This document shows positions 1 to 6,909 of a stretch of DNA of 64,000 nt, in pieces. Where the stretch lies: NCBI GenBank assembly GCA_902777355.1, contig CACYTU010000021.1, positions 17,237 to 81,236 on the forward strand, written 5' to 3'. The position numbers and the translations under genes were made by a program. A model generated the notes under the pieces. It made no database searches, was not told the origin of the DNA, and worked only from the letters and a program-made list of their open reading frames with translations. Origin of the DNA: an uncultured Lachnospiraceae bacterium (GTDB taxonomy: Bacteria; Bacillota; Clostridia; Lachnospirales; Lachnospiraceae). Position 1 is the stretch's first letter, and each line of letters starts with the position of its first letter.

Positions 1-54
1 GCCGCCATATCGGCATGCACCAAATTGGTGCTTTGTCCGATACGGCGGCTTTTT
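1..54 (+). terminator. Rho-independent terminator
   Basis: Bases 1-13 pair with 37-49 (one mismatch), and a T-run follows at 50-54. A smaller ACCAA/TTGGT pair sits in the loop. It would end a transcript entering from the left, outside the window. Confidence 0.75.
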
Positions 55-69
55 GACCAACTGTATTAA

Positions 70-120
70 AAAAGGGGGACTTCTGTATTTTTATAAAAGG
101 GGGGATTTCTGTATTTTTAT
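70..120. repeat. 25-bp direct repeat at the 3' end of an HPr-like gene
   Basis: Two near-identical units, 70-94 and 95-120, share GGGGG, then TTCTGTATTTTTAT. The second unit contains the stop codon of the neighbouring minus-strand gene (117-119), so the repeat starts at the end of the coding region. The same arrangement recurs at other genes in the window. Confidence 0.7.
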
Positions 121-353
121 GCGGCGAGCTTCTCGCAGATTCCGGTCATAAGGGCTTCATCCTCGTAGGAAGCAGTGAAGATGCCGAACTGATCACCGTT
201 GCCCTCAGTGATTTTGAGGATGCCGTTGATGTACTCGTCCGGGTTCTTCATGTTGTAGCACTCGTCATCGGGGCCCATCAGCCAGACTTCCTTTGTGCAT
301 TTTGCAAGTGCCTCGTTGAACTCTTTCATTTCATTTCCTGTTGTAATCTTCAT
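117..353 (-). CDS. HPr-like small protein lacking the phospho-histidine (paralog 1)
   Basis: A 78-residue protein. The second half follows the HPr pattern: an N-x-K motif, a helical stretch, GDQFGIFTA in place of the usual GDEVEI strand, then E-D-E-A and a final helix ending near L. The N-terminal HARP active-site histidine of true PTS HPr is absent; the equivalent region reads EFNEALAKC. It is closely related to the gene at 548-787. The ATG at 353 is chosen because AAGGAG lies 12 bases upstream; the more upstream in-frame ATG at 377 overlaps that site. If the HPr fold is right, it cannot accept phosphate from enzyme I at His15 and may be a binding or regulatory relic. The fold is inferred from pattern only. 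Confidence 0.7.
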   Translation of the reverse strand: MKITTGNEMKEFNEALAKCTKEVWLMGPDDECYNMKNPDEYINGILKITEGNGDQFGIFTASYEDEALMTGICEKLAA

Positions 354-547
354 AGTGTCTATATCTCCTTCGTGCATCTAAATGCATCGCTTATTTTCTT
401 AATCTTTTTATTTTTATCTTTTATTTTTCCTTTTTCCAGTTTCTATAAGCCGGCAGATCAGTTCATTCATTTAGTTCATTCTTTTCTTTGGAACTGTCTG
501 TGGCATTCTTTATGGAATTCTTTGGTCTGTGGAATTCTTTTCTGTCT

Positions 548-787
548 TTATGCTGCGTGCTGCTGTCTCCAGAAATTCATCATCACCGCTTCATCCTCAT
601 AACCGCAGGTGAAGATCTCCATCTCGTCATTGGTGTCCTTGATCCAGCGTGCCATCGCCTCATCGTGTTCTTCCGCAGATTTCATATTATATGTTTTTCC
701 TTCGGGAGAGACCAGCCAGACGGGTCTCACACACTTTGCAATTGCCTCATTAAATTCTCTGACATCGTTTTCTGTTCTGTTTTTCAT
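548..787 (-). CDS. HPr-like small protein lacking the phospho-histidine (paralog 2)
   Basis: A 79-residue paralog of the 117-353 gene. Shared segments include EFNEA-AKC, VWL, YNMK, a Glu-rich middle and YEDEA near the end. As in its partner, no histidine sits at the HPr phosphorylation position, although two or three histidines occur elsewhere. AAGGAGG lies eight bases before the ATG at 787. The 194 bases between the two genes hold T-rich imperfect repeats of TGGAATTCTTT right after this gene's stop codon. The two genes look like a tandem duplication that has since diverged. A role in carbon regulation is possible but not shown. Confidence 0.7.
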   Translation of the reverse strand: MKNRTENDVREFNEAIAKCVRPVWLVSPEGKTYNMKSAEEHDEAMARWIKDTNDEMEIFTCGYEDEAVMMNFWRQQHAA

Positions 788-1420
788 GGTCTTTTCCTCC
801 TTACCGGATTTCATCAAATTCTTTTTCCTGATCTTCCATCATTTATGTTCGCGGCATTTTTTTACCTCTTTATGCCCTGTTGAGAATGGTGATCAGGCTC
901 CCTGTCAGGGGTTTTTATAAGTTTTTTCGATCAGGTTGTTTCCCTTGATCTGTGTACAGAATACCATTGAGACCCGGCTGGAGAAATACGTTTCGGGACA
1001 GCTTTCATGAAAAAACAGACATGACAACAGATAGGTTTTTAGGTCTTTTTTGACATAAACTTCCCAAAAGCCGTGATTTCTGTCACTTTTTTGTATATGG
1101 ATGCAAAAATCGGGACTATATTGAGAGTGTTGAGGAGGGGAATTGCTGAATCAGAACCGCTGAATGCGGGGACTGTCGGGGAGGGGAATTGCTGAACCCG
1201 GACCGCTGAGGAACGGAACAGAAAAATCGGGACCGCTGAATGAGGGGACTGTCGATGAGGGAAACTTCTGAATTGAAACTTCTGAATTGGAACTGCTGAA
1301 TACAGGAGACTGTTGCGCAGCGGAACTGTCCTTTTTCGGCTATGGCGCAAAAGGATTGGTCGGACATGCCGGCACACTTTAAGGTGACATGTCTTTGATA
1401 TGCCTCATATGGAAATGAAA
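788..1420. repeat. Gene-free region with degenerate tandem repeats
   Basis: No convincing gene. From about 1131 to 1310 there are imperfect units of roughly 45 bp built from GGGAATTGCTGAA, CCGCTGAATG and GGGGACTGTCG, ending in three shorter copies around CTTCTGAATTG. Open frames cross it on the minus strand, but their protein sequence is simply the repeat read in different frames. Confidence 0.5.
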
Positions 1421-1474
1421 AACCGGTGCATTCCCGGACCCTTGATAGTTACGGGAATGCACCGGTTGTCTTTT
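1421..1474. terminator. Strong bidirectional terminator
   Basis: A perfect 16-bp stem, 1421-1436 with 1452-1467, and a 15-base loop. T-rich sequence follows on the plus strand and an A-rich flank (a T-run on the minus strand) precedes it. It would end ridA transcription from the right. Confidence 0.85.
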
Positions 1475-1512
1475 TACAACCATTTTTACAACCAATCGTA
1501 GTTCTGCCACTG

Positions 1513-1660
1513 GCTGTATTTCTGCCGCTAAAAAGCTCTTCTGCCACCGGCTGTATTTCCTGCGCCAGAAACTTTTCTGCCGCCGGCTGTCTTTCTGCCT
1601 CTAAAAGCTCTTCTGCCGCCGGCAGCCTTTCTGCCTCTAAAAGCTTTTCTGCCATTAGCT
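1513..1660. repeat. 36-bp tandem repeat downstream of ridA
   Basis: About four units of 36 bp with the core TTTCTGCC...TAAAAGCTCTTCTGCC. It lies 60 bases beyond the ridA stop codon. The unit is a multiple of three, so a minus-strand frame stays open (AAEELLEAERQP-like), but no start signal or homology supports a gene. Confidence 0.6.
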
Positions 1661-1719
1661 GTTGTTTTGCCGGCAGCTTGTATTTCTTTCAGCAGTTTAT
1701 CCTTCTGTCATCTGCCCGG

Positions 1720-2091
1720 TCAGACCGCGGCAATGACTTCCACTTCGCAGAGCGCACCTTTGGGCAGCGACTGGATACCCACACAGGACCTTGCCGGCTT
1801 TTCAGTAAAGTATCTGGCATAGACTTCGTTAAATGCTGCGAAATCATTGATATCTGTAAGGAAGCAAAGTGTTTTGACCGCGTTTTCCGGCTTAGTACCG
1901 GCCGCCTCAAGAACAGCCACCAGATTCTTCATGACCTGCTCTGCCTGCTCTTCAATCGTTGTCCCGACAAGCGTTCCGGACACCGGATCAAGAGCGATCT
2001 GGCCGGATGTATAGATCAATCCGTTAATCACAACAGCCTGGGAATAAGGTCCTACTGCGGCAGGTGCTTTCTCTGTATGAATCTTTTTCAT
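1720..2091 (-). CDS. ridA: RidA family reactive enamine/imine deaminase
   Basis: 123 residues, the normal length for the RidA/YjgF/UK114 family. These proteins hydrolyse reactive 2-aminoacrylate and related imines made by PLP enzymes, in the cytoplasm, as trimers. Recognisable family segments are the N-terminal APAAVGPYSQAV, the central YTSGQIALDP, the QA-Q-MKNL helix and the C-terminal PARSCVG with the substrate-carboxylate arginine, followed by LPKGALCEVEVIA. AAGGAG precedes the ATG. It appears to be a single-gene transcript with its own promoter (2163-2191) and terminator (1421-1474). Confidence 0.95.
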   Translation of the reverse strand: MKKIHTEKAPAAVGPYSQAVVINGLIYTSGQIALDPVSGTLVGTTIEEQAEQVMKNLVAVLEAAGTKPENAVKTLCFLTDINDFAAFNEVYARYFTEKPARSCVGIQSLPKGALCEVEVIAAV

Positions 2092-2162
2092 ATTCCTTGT
2101 TTTCTCCTTTCCTGATTGATGATCCCTGATCGATGATATTCTACTCTCTATAACAATGTCCT

Positions 2163-2191
2163 ATTATACACCAAATGCGCGCATTATGCTC
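2163..2191 (-). promoter_or_regulatory. Putative ridA promoter
   Basis: On the minus strand, GAGCAT is followed by a 17-base spacer and a perfect TATAAT, then AGG. The -10 matches the SigA consensus; the -35 hexamer does not. The same GAGCAT-N17-TATAATAGG arrangement occurs before the PRTase-like gene (45959-45987). Confidence 0.45.
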
Positions 2192-2289
2192 TTGCAGCCG
2201 TGGGAAAAAATGTCCGTTTCTGGTAAAATGAATGTGATGAAACTTCATAGCCAGGTGCGAAAAGGCACTTCAAAAGAAAGGAGCATGAC

Positions 2290-2574
2290 GTGATCAAAAT
2301 TTTTTCCAAGATGCTGGTGAAGGAAGAGTGTGTCGACAAGTTTATTGAGCTTACAAAAGATCTCGTGGAAAAATCCAGGGCTGAGGAAGGAAATGTCTTC
2401 TACTCCATCAACCGGAGTGTGAATGAGGACCGTGTCTTCGCCTTCATCGAGTGCTGGAAGGACCAGGCCGCGATCGACTTCCACAATGCTACTCCTCATT
2501 TTACCGGAACTGTACCGCAGCTGAGAAATCTCTGTGAGAAGTCCTTTGGAGCGGAATTTTTCTATGAGCTCTGA
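2290..2574 (+). CDS. ABM-superfamily monooxygenase-like protein (YgiN type)
   Basis: 94 residues of the dimeric alpha/beta ferredoxin-like fold called antibiotic biosynthesis monooxygenase. The family includes quinol monooxygenases and heme-degrading enzymes as well as proteins of unknown activity. Typical segments are FSKMLVKEECVDKFIELT, S-RAEEGNVFYSINRS and the FIECWKDQAAIDFHNATPHF core with the conserved E-W and H. Translation starts at GTG 2290, behind AAAGGAGC; the nearby ATG at 2285 is out of frame. The substrate cannot be told from sequence. Confidence 0.85.
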   Translation: MIKIFSKMLVKEECVDKFIELTKDLVEKSRAEEGNVFYSINRSVNEDRVFAFIECWKDQAAIDFHNATPHFTGTVPQLRNLCEKSFGAEFFYEL

Positions 2575-2623
2575 TCAGACAGGACAGACAGCCGATTCCA
2601 CTGCCAAAAAATCTGCCTGAATC

Positions 2624-4117
2624 ATGAAAATAAACCGCATAAAAAGTAATTATATCATTCTGATATTGCTGCTCATGTGCCTGTTTCTGTGTACAGGCTG
2701 CGGCGCCACGGATAAAACCGCAGATCCGGCTCCCGGCACTGTTCCATCCGCGGCCGGAAGCAGCAACGGCACAGTTATAACAAAGTCCGCAGTCGAGAGC
2801 AGCAATAGTAAAACTATAACTGAATCCGCGGCCGGAAGCAGCAATAGCAAAGCTATAACTGAATCCGCGGCCGGAAGCAGCAATAGCAAAGCTATAACTG
2901 AATCCGCGGCCGGAAGCAGCAATAGCAAAGCTATAACAGAATCCGCTGTCGGATCCGCTTCCGGTTCGACCACTGAGGAGGCGGCCTCTCTGAGAGAGGA
3001 TCCCCTGTGGTCGGATCCGGACAGCCTGACAGCCATGGTCGTCTCTGACCTTCATTACACAGAAAACAGAGACCTGGATCATTCTCTGGTTCCCGGTCTG
3101 GCACTGGCTCAGGAGATTACAGACGCGCTGGTCGACGAGGTGATCGACAGACATCCTGACGTCCTGATCATGACAGGCGACAACACCAACAGCGGGTATC
3201 CGGAGGAAGTATCCGGACTCACGGCCAGGCTGCAGCGGGTAAAGGACGAAGGAATCGGAATCATTCTGACAACAGGCAACCACGATTTTGACAGCATGGA
3301 TGCCAAAGAATTCGAGGAGGCATATTTCAGCCTGCTCTCCCCTGTCGACCGGGACCCGGCCTCCCTCAGTTATACATCGATCGTGAAAGATGTTGTCTTT
3401 TTTGCCATGGACGACAACGCCGTATACCCCGGAGGACAGGGCCAATACTCTTCGGAGACAATGCAGTGGCTTGAAGAAATGCTGACAAAATATCAGGACT
3501 CCAGGATCATTTTCCTGTCGCATCACAATGTGCTCTATGGCCGGGATGGAGAGAATCCTTTCTCCAACCTGATCCAGAACCCCGAACTGCCTGCCCTTTT
3601 AAATGAGCACGGCGTCCGACTGGCCATGACAGGCCATATGCATTTCCAGTACATTTTGGAGAAAGACGGGCTGTGGGAAATTATCAGCGGTATGCCGTTC
3701 TCCGGTACTCATCTTGTCGGAAACCTGGCTGTCAGCAGAGACAAAGCCCTCTACTATGCCGAATCGATCGATTTTGCTTCTTATGATCCTGCCATCGAAA
3801 AAGATTTGGAAAAGCTGGACAGGGAAAGTTCTGATTATATGAATGAAGTGCTCTCCTCACTTCTGGATCAGCAAAACCTGCGGGGAGCAAAAAAAGAAAA
3901 AGTCCTGGATCTGATCAACAGGTATTTTCTGTATTACAACAACGGCTCACTTGCGGATCATATTCAGGAACTGAAAAACGACCCCTCTTACAACCTGATG
4001 ATACAGGCCTTATGGAATTACAACTATGGTCCCTGGATAAAAGAAATGACAGAGACGACAACTCACAGCGGCAGAGAACTGGAGATCGTCTTTGAAGAAG
4101 ACCTGGGAGACTCCTGA
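2624..4117 (+). CDS. Metallophosphoesterase lipoprotein with 13-residue repeats
   Basis: 497 residues. A hydrophobic signal ending in LCTGC (Cys26) marks it as a lipoprotein on the outer face of the membrane. Residues 45-110 are a Ser/Ala linker made of four copies of a 13-residue unit (ESAAGSSNSKAIT), encoded by 39-bp DNA repeats. The calcineurin-like phosphoesterase domain spans roughly 135-370 and keeps the metal ligands: SDLHY, TGDN, GNHDFD, SHHN and TGHMHF. A helical C-terminal domain of about 120 residues follows. It should cleave phosphomono- or diesters outside the cell; the substrate is unknown. The ribosome binding site before ATG 2624 is weak, and the gene begins 50 bases after the monooxygenase, so coupling is possible. 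Confidence 0.85.
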   Translation: MKINRIKSNYIILILLLMCLFLCTGCGATDKTADPAPGTVPSAAGSSNGTVITKSAVESSNSKTITESAAGSSNSKAITESAAGSSNSKAITESAAGSSNSKAITESAVGSASGSTTEEAASLREDPLWSDPDSLTAMVVSDLHYTENRDLDHSLVPGLALAQEITDALVDEVIDRHPDVLIMTGDNTNSGYPEEVSGLTARLQRVKDEGIGIILTTGNHDFDSMDAKEFEEAYFSLLSPVDRDPASLSYTSIVKDVVFFAMDDNAVYPGGQGQYSSETMQWLEEMLTKYQDSRIIFLSHHNVLYGRDGENPFSNLIQNPELPALLNEHGVRLAMTGHMHFQYILEKDGLWEIISGMPFSGTHLVGNLAVSRDKALYYAESIDFASYDPAIEKDLEKLDRESSDYMNEVLSSLLDQQNLRGAKKEKVLDLINRYFLYYNNGSLADHIQELKNDPSYNLMIQALWNYNYGPWIKEMTETTTHSGRELEIVFEEDLGDS

Positions 4118-4135
4118 GTTAAGACCAAATTACTG

Positions 4136-4187
4136 AAACTTCCCACAGCCAAAAAGGTGAAACGACCATTTCTGTTATGGGAAGTTT
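4136..4187. terminator. Inverted repeat after the phosphoesterase gene
   Basis: AAACTTCCCA (4136-4145) pairs with TGGGAAGTTT (4178-4187), followed by TAG and a few T. A third copy of AAACTTCCCA stands at 4201-4210. It lies 19 bases after the stop codon and could act as a weak terminator. Confidence 0.45.
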
Positions 4188-4190
4188 TAG

Positions 4191-4763
4191 TTAGGGTACA
4201 AAACTTCCCACACTGAAAAGTTCAAAAGTCACACCGCGGCAATGGCGATACTGTAGCAGTCCGCATCGCAGTAAAGAGACACACCCCGCATCGCTTATCC
4301 CATAGACCCCGTTGCCGAAATAAATGATATTCATATAGAGCTCCAGGATCTTTCTTTTTCCCAGGCTGCGTTCCGCAGAAAGCGCAATCACCAGCTCGAC
4401 CGCTTTTCGCAGATAGCTGTGCCTGAATCCAAAATAGATATTCTTCACCAGCTGTTATGTGATGGTACTTCCGCCTGTTACGACCTGTTTCTTCTCCCGG
4501 TTGATCCTGAACGCATACCTGATCCCTGCCCCGGAAAAACCCGGGTGGGAGAAAAATGCATCGTCCTCTATCAGCAGCAGATATTTGATCAGCCTTTGCG
4601 GGATCCTGTCATAGGGGATGAAATCCTCCTGCTGTGAGTGCGTCCGGTAAAACCGGTCCAGCGGGAATCTGATCTGAAGAAAGACCGCGTACAGAAGGAT
4701 TCCGACTGTGAACAGGATTCCCAGTGCGGCCGGTATCAATAGTATCCAAAGAAATACACGCAT
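4191..4763 (-). pseudogene. Monofunctional peptidoglycan glycosyltransferase (GT51), interrupted
   Basis: The protein resembles MtgA-type transglycosylases, which polymerise lipid II. There is a membrane anchor (MRVFLWILLIPAALGILFTV), then IEDDAFFSHPG with the catalytic glutamate, then VTGGSTIT. At 4455-4457 an in-frame TAA replaces a glutamine of the universal GGSTITQQ motif. The same frame continues with QLVKNIYF, AERSLGKRKILELYMNIIYFG and NGVYGISDA. After that the sequence loses family similarity, and the last third of the domain is missing, apparently by frameshift. Two lesions and the missing C-terminus favour a pseudogene. It is the last gene downstream of the NodB fusion. The TAA should be confirmed against reads. 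Confidence 0.75.
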
Positions 4764-4791
4764 TTTCCAGTCTCCAACACAACGAAACAGG

Positions 4792-4878
4792 CTAGAGGCG
4801 GCTGCGCTGCCCTCTGCCCCCGACCGGCACGTGTCCGCCGCAAGGCGGAAAAACACATTGCACGGCCGTGTCATAAAA
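4792..4878. repeat. Dispersed palindromic repeat R1, copy C
   Basis: Contains TAGAGGCGGCTGCGCTGCC and CCGCCGCAAGGCGGAAAA, elements shared with copies at 15007, 19208, 42081 and (inverted) 56051. It lies at the 5' end of the glycosyltransferase pseudogene, between it and the gene upstream. Confidence 0.5.
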
Positions 4879-4886
4879 CAGAACGA

Positions 4887-6293
4887 TCACAGATGCCGGT
4901 ATAGTCTCCCCGGCTCCAGACCGCCGCGGTCTGATGCGAGCTCCTCCAGTGTTACCAACGAAAACCCGCGGCGCACCAGCTCCGGGATCAGGTACCGGGC
5001 CGCATCGGCAGTCTCGGTATAGATGTCATGGAGCAGTACAATATCTCCGTCCGACACTTCTCTCAGAACACGCTCCAATGTTTCGCGCGCATTCCGTGTC
5101 CGCCAGTCCCAGGGGTCGATGCTCCATTTGATGCAGGAGAGTCCCAGATCTTCCACTATCTTTAATACAGCACTGTCTGTTTCCCCGCCGGGTGAACGCA
5201 TGACCGTAGGTGCTGTCCCGCAGGCGCGCAGGATCGCATCAGAAGTTTTCTCAATACTCAGGCGCCCTTTCTCCGGAGTGAGACGGCGCAGGGAGTCATG
5301 GTCCCAGCTGTGATTGCCAATCTGACAGCCATTTCTCACCATGCGCCTGAGCAGGGCAGCGCCTTTCTCCACCTTGTTCCCGATAACAAAAAAGGTGGCC
5401 CTGGCGCCGTTCTCTTCCAGAATCGAGAGGATCCTGTCCGTTGTCTCTTCGGAGGGCCCGTCATCAAAAGTCAGCGCGATCCGCGGCGGAGCCCCTCCTG
5501 CGCTCTGCACGGAAAAACCCGCCATTCCTGCTAACTCCCCGGGGCTGAGTGTCAGACCCTCTGCCTCCTGCGCGTCAGGATCCTGCAATGAAGCTGTCGC
5601 ATTCTGTTTATTGCCTTTCAGGCTGAAAAAACGAATTTCGTAAATCTGACTATATTCGCTCAGATACCGTTTCCCGGTATGGGGATCCATGACAACCGCG
5701 TCATCGGGTGTCAGCCCGGTCACTGCAAGAAAGTGAACCGCACCCCGTCTTCCAGACACCGTGATCAGGCAATACATTCCTTTCCCGATCAGCTCTGCAA
5801 GTTTTTCTCTGGAATAACGGGCAGACCCGCGGTATGTAATCGGATAGAGACCGCTGATGGAACCAACATCCAGATTGGCAGTTGAGAAAAAACCCCCGCA
5901 CTGAATCAGTCTCCGGTTCAGGATAAAGGGATTAAAGCGCCTCTCGTCCGTTTCTGTTTCGATTCCATAGAAGCGGAGCAGATCGGCAATGGCACATACA
6001 AGACAGCCGCATTCCCGGATATAATGATAGTCCGCGTCGGGAAACTCATCAGCCGGCCATGCCTCCTGCTCATTCCACCTTGGATCGCCCTGCAGGAATC
6101 CTTCAAAAGTTCTGGCTTCGTTCATTTGAGTTCTGGCTTCGTTCATTTGAGTTCTGGCTTCGTTCATTTGAGTTCTGGCTTCGTCCATTTGAGTTCTGTC
6201 TTCGTCCATTTGAGTTCTGGCTTCGTCCATTTGAGTTCTGGCTTCGTCCATTTGAGTTCTGGCTTCGTCCATTTGAGTTCTGGCTTCGTTCAT
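4887..6293 (-). CDS. C39-like domain fused to NodB polysaccharide deacetylase
   Basis: 468 residues from the ATG at 6293. Residues 1-61 are nine copies of a 7-residue repeat (MNEARTQ or MDEARTQ). Residues about 65-235 look like a papain-like C39-type peptidase: a Cys-rich ECGCLVCAIADLLRFYG helix, AVHFLAVTG with the histidine, and MDPHTG with the aspartate. Residues about 275-455 are a NodB deacetylase with TFDDGPS, NHSWDH, RSPGG, DPWDW and LLHD. NodB enzymes remove acetyl groups from peptidoglycan or other GlcNAc polymers. No signal peptide is visible, because the repeats occupy the N-terminus; export is therefore unclear. The ATG overlaps the stop codon of the LRR gene (ATGA), with GGAAGGA just upstream, so translation is coupled. 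Confidence 0.85.
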   Translation of the reverse strand: MNEARTQMDEARTQMDEARTQMDEARTQMDEDRTQMDEARTQMNEARTQMNEARTQMNEARTFEGFLQGDPRWNEQEAWPADEFPDADYHYIRECGCLVCAIADLLRFYGIETETDERRFNPFILNRRLIQCGGFFSTANLDVGSISGLYPITYRGSARYSREKLAELIGKGMYCLITVSGRRGAVHFLAVTGLTPDDAVVMDPHTGKRYLSEYSQIYEIRFFSLKGNKQNATASLQDPDAQEAEGLTLSPGELAGMAGFSVQSAGGAPPRIALTFDDGPSEETTDRILSILEENGARATFFVIGNKVEKGAALLRRMVRNGCQIGNHSWDHDSLRRLTPEKGRLSIEKTSDAILRACGTAPTVMRSPGGETDSAVLKIVEDLGLSCIKWSIDPWDWRTRNARETLERVLREVSDGDIVLLHDIYTETADAARYLIPELVRRGFSLVTLEELASDRGGLEPGRLYRHL

Positions 6294-6297
6294 TTGA
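6109..6297. repeat. 21-bp tandem array over a translation start, nine copies
   Basis: Nine exact-length 21-bp units, 6109-6297, differing mainly at C/T in the codon after ATG (Asp or Asn). Each unit carries CAAATG in frame, so each offers an ATG. The outermost unit includes the ATGA junction with the upstream LRR gene, so the array appears to have grown from the initiation region itself. Confidence 0.9.
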
Positions 6298-6805
6298 GTT
6301 CCTTCCAAGTTATTGCACCGGGAGGAATCATGGCGTCGTCACTGATCTCAACATTTTTTCCACAGATCAGTTCAGTCAGCCGGGTGCACCCGCTGAAGGC
6401 GCCGCCGTAAATCTTTTTCAAGCCGGATCCGCAGACCACCTTGCGGAGGTTCCTGCAATCCTTAAAGGCATATGGGGGAATCGCTGATATTCTGTCCGGA
6501 AGAATGATCTCCTCCAACTCACATCTGGCAAAAGTCTGCCCCCAGAGATACTTCAGTGAAGCCGGCAGCTCCACATGCTTCAATGCTGTACATCCATCAA
6601 AGACAAACTCCCCCAGATCCGTAACTGTATCGGGAAAGTGGATGTCCTCGATTTCCCCGTGTCCGGCAAAGAGCTTGTCGTAAAGGACTGTGATCGGTTT
6701 TGCGCAATACTGGTCCGGAATCACGACATGGGCCTCATCTCCCGCATATGTCATAACTGCAATCGATAGTCCGTCATCATTTGCCTTAAACGTGTATGTC
6801 TGCAT
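6290..6805 (-). CDS. Short BspA-type leucine-rich repeat protein
   Basis: 171 residues with about four LRR_5 units, each of the form L-x-x-I-x-F/L-P-x-x-V-x-x-I-G-x-x-A-F-x-x-C. Examples are IHFPDTVTDLGEFVFDGC, VELPASLKYLWGQTFARC, IILPDRISAIPPYAFKDC and the following VVCGSGLKKIYGGAFSGC. No signal peptide or cell-wall anchor is visible, so it may act in the cytoplasm or be incomplete. AAAGG lies eight bases before the ATG at 6805. It sits between the Cys-tail membrane protein and the NodB fusion, all on the minus strand, and its stop codon overlaps the next start. LRR proteins of this kind usually bind other proteins. Confidence 0.8.
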   Translation of the reverse strand: MQTYTFKANDDGLSIAVMTYAGDEAHVVIPDQYCAKPITVLYDKLFAGHGEIEDIHFPDTVTDLGEFVFDGCTALKHVELPASLKYLWGQTFARCELEEIILPDRISAIPPYAFKDCRNLRKVVCGSGLKKIYGGAFSGCTRLTELICGKNVEISDDAMIPPGAITWKELK

Positions 6806-6837
6806 GATATTTACCTTTCTTACCAATCCTGACATGT

Positions 6838-6909
6838 TTTCCACATGGACTCTGCCGCGGTGGATGAATTCATGACTTGCTTTCCACATGGACTCTGCCG
6901 CGGTGGATG
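6838..6909. repeat. 29-bp direct repeat with 43-bp period
   Basis: TTTCCACATGGACTCTGCCG and the nine bases after it occur identically at 6838-6866 and 6881-6909. One copy encodes the last residues of the Cys-tail protein (IHRGRVHVE on the minus strand); the other lies beyond its stop codon. It is a duplication of a gene 3' end. Confidence 0.85.

Noticed and set aside
1116-1377. Minus-strand frames rich in Phe, Ser and Arg
   Set aside because: They only translate the tandem repeats, in two frames at once, and lack a ribosome binding site.
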